A stretch of 17,952 nt of DNA from JAFGJQ01 sp964586145 (lineage in GTDB: Bacteria; Planctomycetota; Phycisphaerae; UBA1845), in NCBI GenBank assembly GCA_964586145.1, contig CAZPHH010000093.1, forward strand, positions 1 through 17,952, given 5' to 3'. The position numbers and the translations under genes were made by a program. The notes under the pieces were generated by a model, which saw only the letters and a program-made list of their open reading frames with translations, ran no database searches and was not told the origin of the DNA. Within the stretch, counting starts at the first letter, position 1. Every line of letters begins with the position of its first letter. Below are positions 1 through 8,551 of the stretch, one piece after another.

Positions 1-1520
1 TCGCCGAACTTGATGCCCTGGGCCAGCGGCAGTTCGGTTCCGTAGTTGATCGTGTTCGTCTGGCGGCGCATGTAGACCTTCCAGACGTCGGAGCCGGACT
101 CGCGGCCACCGCCGGTTTCCTTCTCGCCGCCGAACGCTCCGCCGATCTCCGCGCCGCTGGTGCCGATGTTCACGTTCGCGATGCCGCAATCACTGCCTTC
201 GCAGCTCAGGAACCGCTCCGCCTCCAGCAGGTTCTGCGTGAAGACGGCCGAGCTGAGACCCTGCGGCACGTCGTTGTGCAGCTCAATCGCCTGCTCGAGC
301 GTCTTGTACGTCATGATGTACAAGATGGGGGCGAACGTCTCATCCTTCACGATGGGCAGGTTGCCCGGCACGGACACGATGCACGGCGAGACGTAGCAGC
401 CGCCGGGATACTTCTCGCCCGAGAGCGTCTCGCCGCCGCAGAGAATCTCACCGCCCTCCTTCTTCACGCGATCCAGCGCCTTCATCATGTCGTCCACCGC
501 GCCCGTGTCCACCAGCGGGCCCATCAGCGTGGACGGCTCCAGCGGATTGCCGATTCGCACCTGCCGGTAGCCGGCCGTCAGCCGCTCGACCAACGCCGCC
601 CGCCGGCTTTCATGCACGATGATCCGCCGCGTGGAGGTGCATCGCTGGCCGGCCGTGCCCACCGCCCCGAATAGAATCGCCCGGGTCGCCATGTCCAGGT
701 TGGCGTGCTCCGAGACGATAATCGCGTTGTTTCCGCCCAGCTCCAGAATGGTCCGGCCGAGCCGCTCGCCCACCACTGCACCGATGCGGTAGCCCATCCG
801 ACAACTGCCGGTGGCCGACACAAGCGGAATCCGCCGGTCCTGGATCAGCATTTCGCCGATGGTGGAGCCCCGCCCGATGCACAGGCTGAAGATGGCCGGG
901 TCCACCCCGTTCCGGCGGCAGACCTGCTCGGCGATCTTCGTGCATGCGATGGCGGTCAGCGGCGTCTTGGACGACGGCTTCCACAGGGTCACGTCGCCGC
1001 ATGCCGCGGCCAGGGCGCAGTTCCAGCTCCAGACGGCCACGGGGAAGTTGAACGCGGTAATCAGCCCGACAATGCCCAGCGGATGCCACTGCTCATACAT
1101 CCGGTGGGCGGGCCGCTCGGAGTGCATGGTCAGGCCGTAGAGCTGCCGCGAGAGGCCGACCGCGAAGTCGCAGATGTCGATCATCTCCTGGACCTCGCCC
1201 TCACCCTCCGCGCGGATTTTGCCCATTTCAAGCGTAACCAGGGCGCCCAGGTCCTTCTTCACGGCGCGGAGGGCGTTGCCCAACTCCCGGACGGTCTGGC
1301 CGCGGATGGGGGCCGGCACCTTTCGCCAGCTCACGAATGCCTCCTGGGCCCGGGTCATGATCTTCTCGTATTCGTCCGGCGTGACCTGGTTGACCTTGGC
1401 GATCAGCCGGCCGTCGACGGGCGACACCGACTCGAGCGGCTTGTCGCTGCCGCACCAATCCCCGGCGAACCCGCCGGCGTTCACGTCTTCGATGCCAAAC
1501 TTGGACAGAATGTCTTTCAT
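1..1520 (-). CDS. ALDH7-family aldehyde dehydrogenase (aminoadipate-semialdehyde dehydrogenase-like), C-terminus cut by window edge
   Basis: NAD-dependent oxidation of an aldehyde to an acid; the closest known type is ALDH7 (alpha-aminoadipic semialdehyde/piperideine-6-carboxylate dehydrogenase of lysine breakdown). The reading frame starts at ATG 1520-1518, preceded by GGAG nine bases away. It runs 506 codons to the edge and ends in LPLAQGIKFG, matching the very C-terminus of ALDH7 proteins, so only a few codons are missing. Visible are the FNFPVA segment, the catalytic Glu260 in ELGGNN and the nucleophile Cys294 in GQRCTS. Their 34-residue spacing is canonical for ALDHs. The protein lacks a signal peptide and should be cytoplasmic. 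A weak promoter (TTGCAC at 1638-1633, 17 bases, TAACCT at 1615-1610, minus strand) lies upstream. Family is confident; the exact substrate is inferred, since lysine-pathway partners are not in the window. Confidence 0.93.
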   Translation of the reverse strand, partial: MKDILSKFGIEDVNAGGFAGDWCGSDKPLESVSPVDGRLIAKVNQVTPDEYEKIMTRAQEAFVSWRKVPAPIRGQTVRELGNALRAVKKDLGALVTLEMGKIRAEGEGEVQEMIDICDFAVGLSRQLYGLTMHSERPAHRMYEQWHPLGIVGLITAFNFPVAVWSWNCALAAACGDVTLWKPSSKTPLTAIACTKIAEQVCRRNGVDPAIFSLCIGRGSTIGEMLIQDRRIPLVSATGSCRMGYRIGAVVGERLGRTILELGGNNAIIVSEHANLDMATRAILFGAVGTAGQRCTSTRRIIVHESRRAALVERLTAGYRQVRIGNPLEPSTLMGPLVDTGAVDDMMKALDRVKKEGGEILCGGETLSGEKYPGGCYVSPCIVSVPGNLPIVKDETFAPILYIMTYKTLEQAIELHNDVPQGLSSAVFTQNLLEAERFLSCEGSDCGIANVNIGTSGAEIGGAFGGEKETGGGRESGSDVWKVYMRRQTNTINYGTELPLAQGIKFG

Positions 1521-1549
1521 GACGGGTTTCTCCGCGATTGGCCACGGGG

Positions 1550-1568
1550 GCCGGACATACCGTCCGGC
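1550..1568. repeat. 7-bp inverted repeat upstream of the ALDH gene
   Basis: The arms GCCGGAC (1550-1556) and GTCCGGC (1562-1568) are perfectly complementary around a 5-base loop. It sits 30 bases upstream of the aldehyde dehydrogenase start, inside its probable leader, with no T-run on either side. It could be an operator or a leader hairpin. In DNA this GC-rich it could also be chance. Confidence 0.3.
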
Positions 1569-1698
1569 TGGAACGGCTGGCTCATCCGACAGGCTACCTG
1601 CAACGCCGTAGGTTACTGGCCGGGGTGGTAACGTGCAAGACCGACCGGTGTCGGCGGTGGCGTGTGGCGCCGTCCTGTCCGCGGGATGCGGCCCTCCC

Positions 1699-1704
1699 TA
1701 TACT
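1699..1704 (+). promoter_or_regulatory. candidate -10 box (TATACT) positioned for a leaderless mRNA
   Basis: TATACT matches the sigma70 -10 consensus at five of six bases and ends six bases before the ATG at 1711. Transcription would therefore start at or beside the A of the start codon. No good Shine-Dalgarno sequence lies between them, and no good -35 box is visible at 16-18 bases upstream. Confidence 0.4.
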
Positions 1705-1710
1705 CGGAGC

Positions 1711-2379
1711 ATGGAAACGGAGCGGACCGTGGTGTTCTTCTCAGGCACGGCCAGTGACGGCCGGCTGCTGGATCGGCAGCGGGCACTGCCGTATCGGTGG
1801 ATCACGCCGGACTGGGTGGACCCGCACGAGGGCGAGTCGCTGCCGGAATATGCCCGGCGGATGGCGGCCCGGGTGGACTGGCCGGCGCGATGCGTGTTGG
1901 GCGGCGTCTCGTTCGGCGGCATGGTGGCGGCGGAGCTGGCCCGGGAGGTCCGGCCAGCCGGGCTGGTGCTGATCGCCACGACGCTGTCGCCCCGCAACAT
2001 CCCCTCGATCCTGCGTTTCGGGGCGATGCTGGGCAAGGCTATTCCAGACGGCGCGTTGCGGGCGGCCGGCGGGTATTCGCGCCCGTTCCTGAACATCTTC
2101 CGCGACTTCAGCGACGAAGAGCACGCCATGTTCGCCGACATGCTGGCCCGCACGCCCATCATGCGATTGCGGCGCACCGTTCGCATGATCTTCAACTGGC
2201 CGGGCGTGGACGGCCTGCCGTTCCCGCGGCTCTGGATCCAGGGCGCCCAGGATCTGGTGATCCCCGTCCGCAAAGTGAACCCGGACGTGGTCATCCCCGG
2301 CGCCGGCCACCTGGTCAACTGGACGCACGCGGATCAAGTGAACGAGCACATCCGCCGCTTCGTGGACGGATTGATGTGA
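1711..2379 (+). CDS. small alpha/beta-hydrolase fold protein
   Basis: A 222-residue cytoplasmic alpha/beta hydrolase of unknown substrate. The start at 1711 is chosen because the homologous-looking part (VVFFSGTASDG) begins there; an in-frame upstream extension to 1633 looks like non-coding sequence. The nucleophile elbow is GVSFGG with Ser67, followed by a helix and the GLVLIAT strand. The rest of the triad fits Asp181 (in GAQDLVIP) and His200 (in PGAGHLVNW). This resembles short esterase/thioesterase-type hydrolases (BioH- or pimeloyl-carrier-esterase-like in size), but no substrate can be assigned. It is divergent from the ALDH gene (190 bases between starts) and convergent with the RND operon (51 bases between ends, no clear terminator). 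It lacks an obvious ribosome site; see the -10 box at 1699. Confidence 0.85.
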   Translation: METERTVVFFSGTASDGRLLDRQRALPYRWITPDWVDPHEGESLPEYARRMAARVDWPARCVLGGVSFGGMVAAELAREVRPAGLVLIATTLSPRNIPSILRFGAMLGKAIPDGALRAAGGYSRPFLNIFRDFSDEEHAMFADMLARTPIMRLRRTVRMIFNWPGVDGLPFPRLWIQGAQDLVIPVRKVNPDVVIPGAGHLVNWTHADQVNEHIRRFVDGLM

Positions 2380-2430
2380 GAGAGTTCGCGTTTGCTGCTG
2401 TTTTGGGAACAAGTCTCAGCCGAGTTCACA

Positions 2431-5400
2431 TCACTCCGCCGGCGACGGGACTCGGTAGAGCGTCACGTACAGCACCGGCACCACGATCAGGGTGAGCACG
2501 GTGGCGAAGGTCAGGCCGAACATGATGGTGACGGCCATGGCCACGAAAAACGCGTCCGCCAGCAGCGGGATCATGCCCAGCACGGTGGTCAGGGCGGCCA
2601 TGGACACCGGGCGAACGCGGCTCACGCCGGACTCCAGCACGGCCTGGAACGGCGGTTTGCCTTCGCGAAGCTGCGTGTTGATCTCGTCAATCAGCACGAT
2701 CGCGTTCTTGATCAACATGCCGGACAGGCTCATGAAACCCAGCAATGCCATGAATCCGAACGGCTGGCTCGTGATGAGCAACCCGGCGGCCACTCCGATG
2801 ATGGCCAGGGGAACGGTCAGGAAGATGATCAGCGGCTGCCGCAGGTTGTTGAAGAGACAGATGACGACCAGCACCATGAGCAGGCCGATCGCGGGCAGCT
2901 TGCCCGCCAGGGCCGCCTGGGCGTCGCTCGAGCTCTCATATTCGCCGCCCCACTCGAGCGAATAGCCCGTCAGGTTTCGCTCCTCCACGAACCGGTCGAA
3001 CAGGGCCTCCATCCTGGGACGCAGGGTCGCGAAGACTTCACTGGCCATGCCGACGGCCGGGTCACATTTGACGGTCAGCGTGGGCAGCCGGTCGCGGCGG
3101 CGGATGATGGAGTCCTCCGACACCGTCTCAAAGTCCAGCACGACCTGCCGGATGGGAATGGCGCGCCGGGCCACCGGGCTCCAAATCTGAATCTTCTGCA
3201 AGTCGTCCACCCGGCCGCGCTCGGCCTCCGGCGCCCGGGCCACGATGGGCAGCAGTTTGTCCCGCTCGCGGTAGACGCCGATCCGGAGCCCGTCGTAGGT
3301 GGAGGCCATGGCAGACGCGATATCGGAGCGGGTGATGCCCGCGTTGCGGGCCTGGGTTTCCGCGACGACCGGCCGAACCAGCGGGACGCGCTGCCGCCAG
3401 TCGCTCACGATGTCGCGGGCGGTGGGCTCGGTCCACATCAGGGCTTCCGCTTCCGCGGCCAGGGCCCGCAAGACCTGGGTGTCGGGCCCGCGGAACCGGG
3501 CCTGGATCTTCTGAGCGTCGCCCGGTCCCAGCACGAACCGTCGGCAGAAACCCTGGGCGTCGGGATAGTTCGCGGCGACATGGTCATCCACCTGTGGCAT
3601 CAGGTCGACAATCTTGCGATAGTCCTCCACACCCACCAGCAGCAGGCCGTATGCATTATTCGCCTCTTCCGGGGCGTAGGTCAGCAGGAAGCGTACCGCG
3701 CCCTGCCCGACGAAGCTGGATACGTCGGTCACGCCTTCGAGCGTCCGCAGGTGTGCCTCGATCTTCCGTATGTCCGATTCGGTCCGGCGGATATGCGTGC
3801 CCTGGGGCAGCCAGTAGTGGACGAGGAACTGCGGCCGGGTGGAGTCCGGGAAGAAGCTGTTCCGGACGAAGCCGAACGCGTAGACGGACAGCCCGAGCAA
3901 AACCGCAAGCACGAAGACCGTGGCGTAGCGCCCCCGAAGGCATACGTCCAGGAACGCGCGATAGCCGCGGAACAGCAAGCCGCCGTAGGGATCACGATCG
4001 GCATCGGCGGCGCTGCCGCCCTTGAGCATCAGGGTCCCCAGCAGCGGCGTCACCGTGATGGCCAGCAACCAGCTCATCATGAGCGAGTACAAAATGACCA
4101 GAAAGAGGGACCGGCAATACTCGCCCGAGGAATCCTGCGACACGCCGATGGCCGCGAAGGCCAGCACGGCCACCACCGTGGCCCCGAACAGCGGCCACAT
4201 GGTCTGCTGCACGATGCGGGCGGATGCCTCCACGCGGCCCATGCCGCGCTGCAGGTTGACCTGGATGCCCTCCACGACCACGATCGCGTTGTCGACGAGC
4301 ATGCCCAGGGCAATGATCAGGGCGCCCAGGCTGATCCGTTCCAGCATGACTCCCGTGAGCTGCATCAGGATGAAGGTGGCCAGCACGGTCAGAAGCAGAA
4401 TGACGCCGATCAGGACGCCGCTGCGCAGCCCCATGGCCAGCATGAGCACGCCGATGACGATGGCCAGGGCCTCCGCCAGGCTGATCACGAAGCCGCTCAC
4501 CGCGGTGTTCACCGCGTCGGCCTGATGGGCGATGACGCCGATTTCCATCCCGATGGGGGTCTGGGTGGCGAGTTCGCGGAGCCGCTGATCCACCGACCTG
4601 CCCATGGTGATCACGTTGCCGCCCTGAACCGTGGAGATGGCCAGCCCGATGGCCGGCCGGCCGTTGAAGCGCATCAGCGTGCCGGGCGGGTCCGCGTAAT
4701 CCCGCCGGATGGTGGCCACGTCCCGGAGGAATAGCTTTGTCGCCGTGGCATCGTCCTGAAGAATGAGCAGGTCGCCGATGTCGTCCACCGAGGTGAATTC
4801 CCCGGTCGGCTGGATGCGGAGGTACGCGTCGCCCACGCGGACCCGGCCGGCCGGAGCCACGAGGTTCTGCCCGGACAGCGAGGCGTAGATCGCCTCCGGC
4901 GAGATGCCGAGCTGAGCGAGCCGGGCCCGGGAAATCTCCACGAGCACCTGCTCCGGCTGCGCCCCATACACTGCGATCTTGCCCACGTCGTCACAGAGCA
5001 AGAGCTCCCGGCGCAGGATGTCGACGTAGTCCCGGATTTCCGCGTACGAGTAGCCGTCGCCGTAGACTGCGTAGAATACGCCGTACACGTCGCCGAAATC
5101 GTCGTAGACGATCGACGGCTGCACGCCGGGGGGCAGGCTCCCCTGCGCGTCGGACACCTTGCGCCGCAGTTCATCCCAAACCTGCGGCAGTGTCTTCTTG
5201 TCGTACTTGTCCTTCATCTCCACACGAATGGTGGAGCGACCGGCTTCGGATATGCTGGTCACCTTCTCCAACTGGCCCATCTGCTGCACGGCCGTCTCGA
5301 TTTCGTCCGTCACCTCCTCGGCCACCTCCCGGGCCGTGGCGCCGGGATATACGGTGATGATCTGGGCCTCCTTGATGGTGAACTCCGGGTCTTCCAGACG

Positions 5401-5499
5401 GCCGAGGTGCTCGTACGCGAGATATCCCCCCCCCAGAAGCATGAAGGTCAATACCAGGGTGATCGTCCTGTAGCGGATGGAAGCCTCGGCGATGTTCAT
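2431..5499 (-). CDS. RND efflux transporter permease (AcrB/HAE1-like)
   Basis: Inner-membrane proton-driven pump subunit of 1022 residues, the normal size for an AcrB-type RND permease. Seen: TM1 at about 10-28, a first periplasmic porter domain, a block of membrane helices at about 337-500, a second periplasmic domain, and the final helices ending near 1015. The TM4 relay motif reads LGMLVDNAIVVVEG with Asp403 present, but the usually adjacent second Asp is Asn404. The TM10 lysine (Lys931 in MLIKNAIVLID) is kept. It starts at ATG 5499, overlapping the adaptor stop by four bases (ATGA), with a strong GGAGGAGGG site nine bases upstream, so translation is probably coupled. No outer-membrane channel gene or TetR-like regulator is in the window. 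Substrate is unknown: drugs, lipids or other amphiphiles. Confidence 0.95.
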   Translation of the reverse strand: MNIAEASIRYRTITLVLTFMLLGGGYLAYEHLGRLEDPEFTIKEAQIITVYPGATAREVAEEVTDEIETAVQQMGQLEKVTSISEAGRSTIRVEMKDKYDKKTLPQVWDELRRKVSDAQGSLPPGVQPSIVYDDFGDVYGVFYAVYGDGYSYAEIRDYVDILRRELLLCDDVGKIAVYGAQPEQVLVEISRARLAQLGISPEAIYASLSGQNLVAPAGRVRVGDAYLRIQPTGEFTSVDDIGDLLILQDDATATKLFLRDVATIRRDYADPPGTLMRFNGRPAIGLAISTVQGGNVITMGRSVDQRLRELATQTPIGMEIGVIAHQADAVNTAVSGFVISLAEALAIVIGVLMLAMGLRSGVLIGVILLLTVLATFILMQLTGVMLERISLGALIIALGMLVDNAIVVVEGIQVNLQRGMGRVEASARIVQQTMWPLFGATVVAVLAFAAIGVSQDSSGEYCRSLFLVILYSLMMSWLLAITVTPLLGTLMLKGGSAADADRDPYGGLLFRGYRAFLDVCLRGRYATVFVLAVLLGLSVYAFGFVRNSFFPDSTRPQFLVHYWLPQGTHIRRTESDIRKIEAHLRTLEGVTDVSSFVGQGAVRFLLTYAPEEANNAYGLLLVGVEDYRKIVDLMPQVDDHVAANYPDAQGFCRRFVLGPGDAQKIQARFRGPDTQVLRALAAEAEALMWTEPTARDIVSDWRQRVPLVRPVVAETQARNAGITRSDIASAMASTYDGLRIGVYRERDKLLPIVARAPEAERGRVDDLQKIQIWSPVARRAIPIRQVVLDFETVSEDSIIRRRDRLPTLTVKCDPAVGMASEVFATLRPRMEALFDRFVEERNLTGYSLEWGGEYESSSDAQAALAGKLPAIGLLMVLVVICLFNNLRQPLIIFLTVPLAIIGVAAGLLITSQPFGFMALLGFMSLSGMLIKNAIVLIDEINTQLREGKPPFQAVLESGVSRVRPVSMAALTTVLGMIPLLADAFFVAMAVTIMFGLTFATVLTLIVVPVLYVTLYRVPSPAE

Positions 5500-6632
5500 G
5501 ATGCGCCGCCCTCCTCCGCCGGGTTCAGGAGCCGGACCCTCTGTCCTTCGTGCAGCGAATGCACGCCCGCCGCCGCGATCCGAGCGTCTTTCTGCAGGTC
5601 ACCCACGATGAAGATCGTGTCAGCCGTCATCTCGCCGACTTCCACGTTCACCCGATGCACGGTGGCGGTTCCGTCCGGCTGCGACTGCACGCGCCAGACG
5701 AAGTACTGGCCTTGCCCGTCCACGGGCACGGCATTCAGGGGAACGGCGTAGCCCGCGGGCTCCTGGTCCGTCTCCACCGGGGGATGCTCCACAACGGTTG
5801 CCGTCATTCCGGGGAGGATCACGGCGTCCTCAGGCGGGGACATGACGAACGTCGCCAGGTACGTCTGGGTACCGGGATCCGCGTCCGTGCTGAACTCCTT
5901 GAGTCTCCCTTCGAACTGGCGGCCGCGGAGGTTGGGATAGGCAAACGTGACGATCACAGGCAACCGTTGTTCCGAATCCCGTCGGGCCCGGGCCACGCGT
6001 TCCTCAGGTACGTTCACTTCGATCTCGATCTGCGAGACATCCTGCAGGCTCAGGATCGGCTGCAGCGCGGTAACGTTCTCGAAATTCTTCACGTACGTGT
6101 CGGCAATCATGCCTGAGAACGGCGCCCGAAGGCTCGTGTCATCCAGGGCTTTCTGTGCGGTTTTGGCTTCCGCCTCCGCCACCTCGAACGCGGCCCGGGC
6201 GTTGATCATCTCCTGCTCGGCGGCATTGCCGGATTTGTAGAGCCGTTCCAGACGTGACCACTCGCCCTGGGCCCGCTCCAGCCGACCTTTTGCCGCCTGC
6301 AGGGCGTTGGCGTAGTCCCGCGGGTCGAGGCGGGCCAGAAGCTCGTCCTTCTCGACCTTCTGGGCTTTCCGAACCGGGAACTCGGTAAGCTGGCCGGCAA
6401 CCTGGAAAGCCAGTTTGACCTCCTCTGACGGCCGCACCCGCCCCGGGTATTCCCGCGGGACCGTCGCGTAGGCCGTGCCGATCACCACTGTCTTCAGAGG
6501 CCGGATCGGCGGGGGCTTGACCTCCGGCTCGGGCGCCCAGTCCACCAGAAACACCGAACAGACCGCGATCACCATCAGCGCGATGCCGATCCCGGCCGCC
6601 AGCACGCGCGTTCCTCTACCTGTACCGGCCAT
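5496..6632 (-). CDS. RND efflux periplasmic adaptor (membrane fusion protein)
   Basis: Links the RND permease to an outer-membrane channel. It has 378 residues, with an N-terminal membrane anchor at 9-30 and a biotinyl-lipoyl half near 71-102 (PSEEVKLAFQVAG). An alpha-hairpin at about 105-165 is rich in Ala, Glu, Lys and Arg. The second lipoyl half contains LRAPFSGMI at 168-176, followed by beta-barrel and membrane-proximal domains. The start at ATG 6632 is preferred over an in-frame TTG at 6653. GAGG lies nine bases before the ATG, whereas a GAGG sits almost on top of the TTG. Cys25 in the anchor lacks a proper lipobox (IAVC), so I read this as a membrane-anchored adaptor and not a lipoprotein. 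First gene of a two-gene operon with the permease. Confidence 0.94.
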   Translation of the reverse strand: MAGTGRGTRVLAAGIGIALMVIAVCSVFLVDWAPEPEVKPPPIRPLKTVVIGTAYATVPREYPGRVRPSEEVKLAFQVAGQLTEFPVRKAQKVEKDELLARLDPRDYANALQAAKGRLERAQGEWSRLERLYKSGNAAEQEMINARAAFEVAEAEAKTAQKALDDTSLRAPFSGMIADTYVKNFENVTALQPILSLQDVSQIEIEVNVPEERVARARRDSEQRLPVIVTFAYPNLRGRQFEGRLKEFSTDADPGTQTYLATFVMSPPEDAVILPGMTATVVEHPPVETDQEPAGYAVPLNAVPVDGQGQYFVWRVQSQPDGTATVHRVNVEVGEMTADTIFIVGDLQKDARIAAAGVHSLHEGQRVRLLNPAEEGGAS

Positions 6633-6708
6633 GAGTGTGATCCTCAGCGTCAAACCTCAGACTTGGCCTACTGGTGGGCTGCCCAACCCGCAACCCGCGC
6701 CGGGGCGG

Positions 6709-6714
6709 ATTATA
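6709..6714 (-). promoter_or_regulatory. candidate -10 box for the RND operon
   Basis: On the minus strand this reads TATAAT, a perfect sigma70 -10 hexamer in otherwise GC-rich DNA, about 77 bases upstream of the adaptor ATG. No good -35 hexamer lies 16-18 bases further upstream, so it may rely on an activator or an extended contact. Confidence 0.35.
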
Positions 6715-6774
6715 GACCCGGCCAAACCAACCGGATAGCCCCTCGTCGTCACGATGCTGTGACCTGTGCCGACC

Positions 6775-6802
6775 TTGCCCAGTTTCCCAATCCCCGTATG
6801 AT
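6775..6802 (+). promoter_or_regulatory. candidate sigma70-like promoter of the GH9 gene
   Basis: TTGCCC (6775-6780), a 16-base spacer and TATGAT (6797-6802) lie 40 bases before the GH9 start codon. The match is four of six at -35 and five of six at -10. Predicted leader is about 34 bases and contains the GGAGGG ribosome site. Confidence 0.4.
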
Positions 6803-6842
6803 CCGTGCAGGTTCTGCATCCGCATCACGGAGGGTCTTTCCT

Positions 6843-8489
6843 ATGCATCCCACCTTCTTCACTGCCATGCTGGCATTCATGGGAACATTTGCGGTTGTCA
6901 TGGCAGAGCCGCCGGCGTCGCAGCCGGGCCAGGCCGGACCGTGGATTCGCGTGAACCGGGTCGGCTACCTGCCGGACGACGCCAAGATCGCCATTCTCTC
7001 CAGCGGTCAGCCGCTGGAAGGTCGGTTTTCCGTCGGCGACTTCTCCGCGGACATCGGCCCGGACTGCGGTGCGTGGGGACCGTTCGCCCACAACTACCGC
7101 CTGGATTTCACACCCGTGCAGGCCGCCGGCACGTACCGCGTGCGATTCGCCGGGACGGACTCTCCGACGTTCCGGATCGGCGGCGACGCCTATCGCGACG
7201 TGCCGGGCAAGCTGCTGGCGTTCATGCGGCTGCAGCGCTGCGGCGAGAATCCGGTCACCGGCAGGAAGTGCCACCAGCAGGATGCGATCGACGCTCACAC
7301 CGGCCGGAAAGTCGACCTGACCGGCGGCTGGCACGATGCGGCCGACCGCATCAAGCACATCATCACCACTTCGTACTGCGTGGCCGCCCTGCTGCTGGCT
7401 GATGCAAAGGACGAAGGGCTGTACGGCGCCGCGTTTCTGCGAAAGATCCACCCGGACCCGAACACGCTGTACGTTCAGGTGGCCGACGACCGCGACCACG
7501 GCCCACCCGAGCGGCTCTGGCACGAGGACGAAACCGACTACGGCCACGGCCCCGGCGGACCGCGCGCCGCGTGGCCGGCGACCGGCAAACCGGACGGGCC
7601 GAAACACCAGAACGCCTCCACCGGGCTGGCCAGCCTGGCCGGCCGATGCGCGGCGGCCATGGTTCTGGCGGGTGATGTCGAAGCCGCACGGTCGCTCTAC
7701 CGTCTGGGTCAGGCGCGGCCGGGCTGCGCGATGTCGGTGCCGGTGAAGGCCCCCCACTACTACGGCGAGAGCACGTGGCACGACGACATGGAATGGGCCG
7801 CGACGGAGCTGTTTCTGAAGACGCGCGAGCCGGAGTTCCTCGCTCAGGCTGTTGAGTATGCCCGGCAGGCCGGCGAGAGCCGGTGGATGGGCAAGGCGCG
7901 GCACGGGCATTACGAGTTCTTTCCTTACGTGAATCTCGCCCACTGGCGGCTGTACCCGCATGTCGATGCCGAGACGCGCCAATTCCTGGCGGGGGCCTAC
8001 CGGGCCGGGCTGGAGCGCGTGCGAGAGCAGGCCGAGAAGAACCCGTATCGTCTGGGCACGCCGCTGGTCTGGTGTTCCACCAACAACGTGGTGGCATTCG
8101 CCACGCAGGCCGTTCTGTATGAGCAGATGACCGGCGATCGCCGCTACCGGGCGCTGGCCACGGAGGCGCGGGACTGGATCTTCGGCCGCAATCCCTGGGG
8201 CGTTTCGTTTGTGATCGGCATGCCGCCGGAGGGTTCGGCGAGTCGGCCGCACCATCTCTTCTTCAAGCTCAAGAACCACCTACCCGTCGGCGGACTGGTG
8301 GACGGCCCGGTGTACAAGGACATCAACGACGGGTTGAAGTTCGCGGACTTCGGCGAGGACCCCCTGGCCCGCTTCCAGTCGGACATCGGCGTGTATCACG
8401 ACAGCTTCTACGACTTCTCTACCAACGAGCCCATCGTCGACGGCACCGTGTCGCTGCTGCTGTTGCTGCACGTGTGGCAGACGCGATAG
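6843..8489 (+). CDS. secreted glycoside hydrolase family 9 (endoglucanase-like)
   Basis: Hydrolyses beta-1,4-glucan or a related beta-glycan outside the cytoplasm. It has 548 residues starting at ATG 6843, eight bases after a GGAGGG ribosome site. A signal peptide at 1-21 (cleavage after VVMA) is followed by an Ig-like CelD_N domain at about 32-115, marked by VNRVGYLPDDAKIA. The GH9 alpha6/alpha6 barrel runs from about 125 to the end. Catalytic-region motifs are GGWHDAADR, where Asp165 and Asp168 hold and activate water, and STNEPIVDG with the general acid Glu529. FGRNPWGVSFV is also typical of GH9. The usual DAGD reads DAAD, a variant I recall from other bacterial GH9s. It lacks a separate carbohydrate-binding module or dockerin. 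Activity on cellulose is likely but could be another beta-glucan. Confidence 0.93.
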   Translation: MHPTFFTAMLAFMGTFAVVMAEPPASQPGQAGPWIRVNRVGYLPDDAKIAILSSGQPLEGRFSVGDFSADIGPDCGAWGPFAHNYRLDFTPVQAAGTYRVRFAGTDSPTFRIGGDAYRDVPGKLLAFMRLQRCGENPVTGRKCHQQDAIDAHTGRKVDLTGGWHDAADRIKHIITTSYCVAALLLADAKDEGLYGAAFLRKIHPDPNTLYVQVADDRDHGPPERLWHEDETDYGHGPGGPRAAWPATGKPDGPKHQNASTGLASLAGRCAAAMVLAGDVEAARSLYRLGQARPGCAMSVPVKAPHYYGESTWHDDMEWAATELFLKTREPEFLAQAVEYARQAGESRWMGKARHGHYEFFPYVNLAHWRLYPHVDAETRQFLAGAYRAGLERVREQAEKNPYRLGTPLVWCSTNNVVAFATQAVLYEQMTGDRRYRALATEARDWIFGRNPWGVSFVIGMPPEGSASRPHHLFFKLKNHLPVGGLVDGPVYKDINDGLKFADFGEDPLARFQSDIGVYHDSFYDFSTNEPIVDGTVSLLLLLHVWQTR

Positions 8490-8551
8490 GGTGCTCTGGC
8501 GATGGGTACAGGCGCGTGGCAAACGTGCGCTGGGCACGAGGTTGCATTTGA

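Noticed and set aside
1633..1710. Longer start for the alpha/beta hydrolase
   Set aside because: The extra 26 residues resemble nothing in the fold, and the stretch contains the -10-like TATACT.
2392..4734. Long open frame (780 codons) on the plus strand opposite the RND permease
   Set aside because: Composition is His/Gln/Gly/Asp/Arg-rich and repetitive, with no family motif; it mirrors the third-position GC bias of the real gene on the minus strand.
6554..6560. Lipobox in the RND adaptor N-terminus (IAVC)
   Set aside because: Valine directly before the Cys does not fit the lipobox, and the hydrophobic stretch continues past it like a membrane anchor.
6633..6653. TTG start extending the RND adaptor by seven residues
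   Set aside because: The GAGG before the TTG is too close to it, whereas ATG 6632 has GAGG at nine bases.
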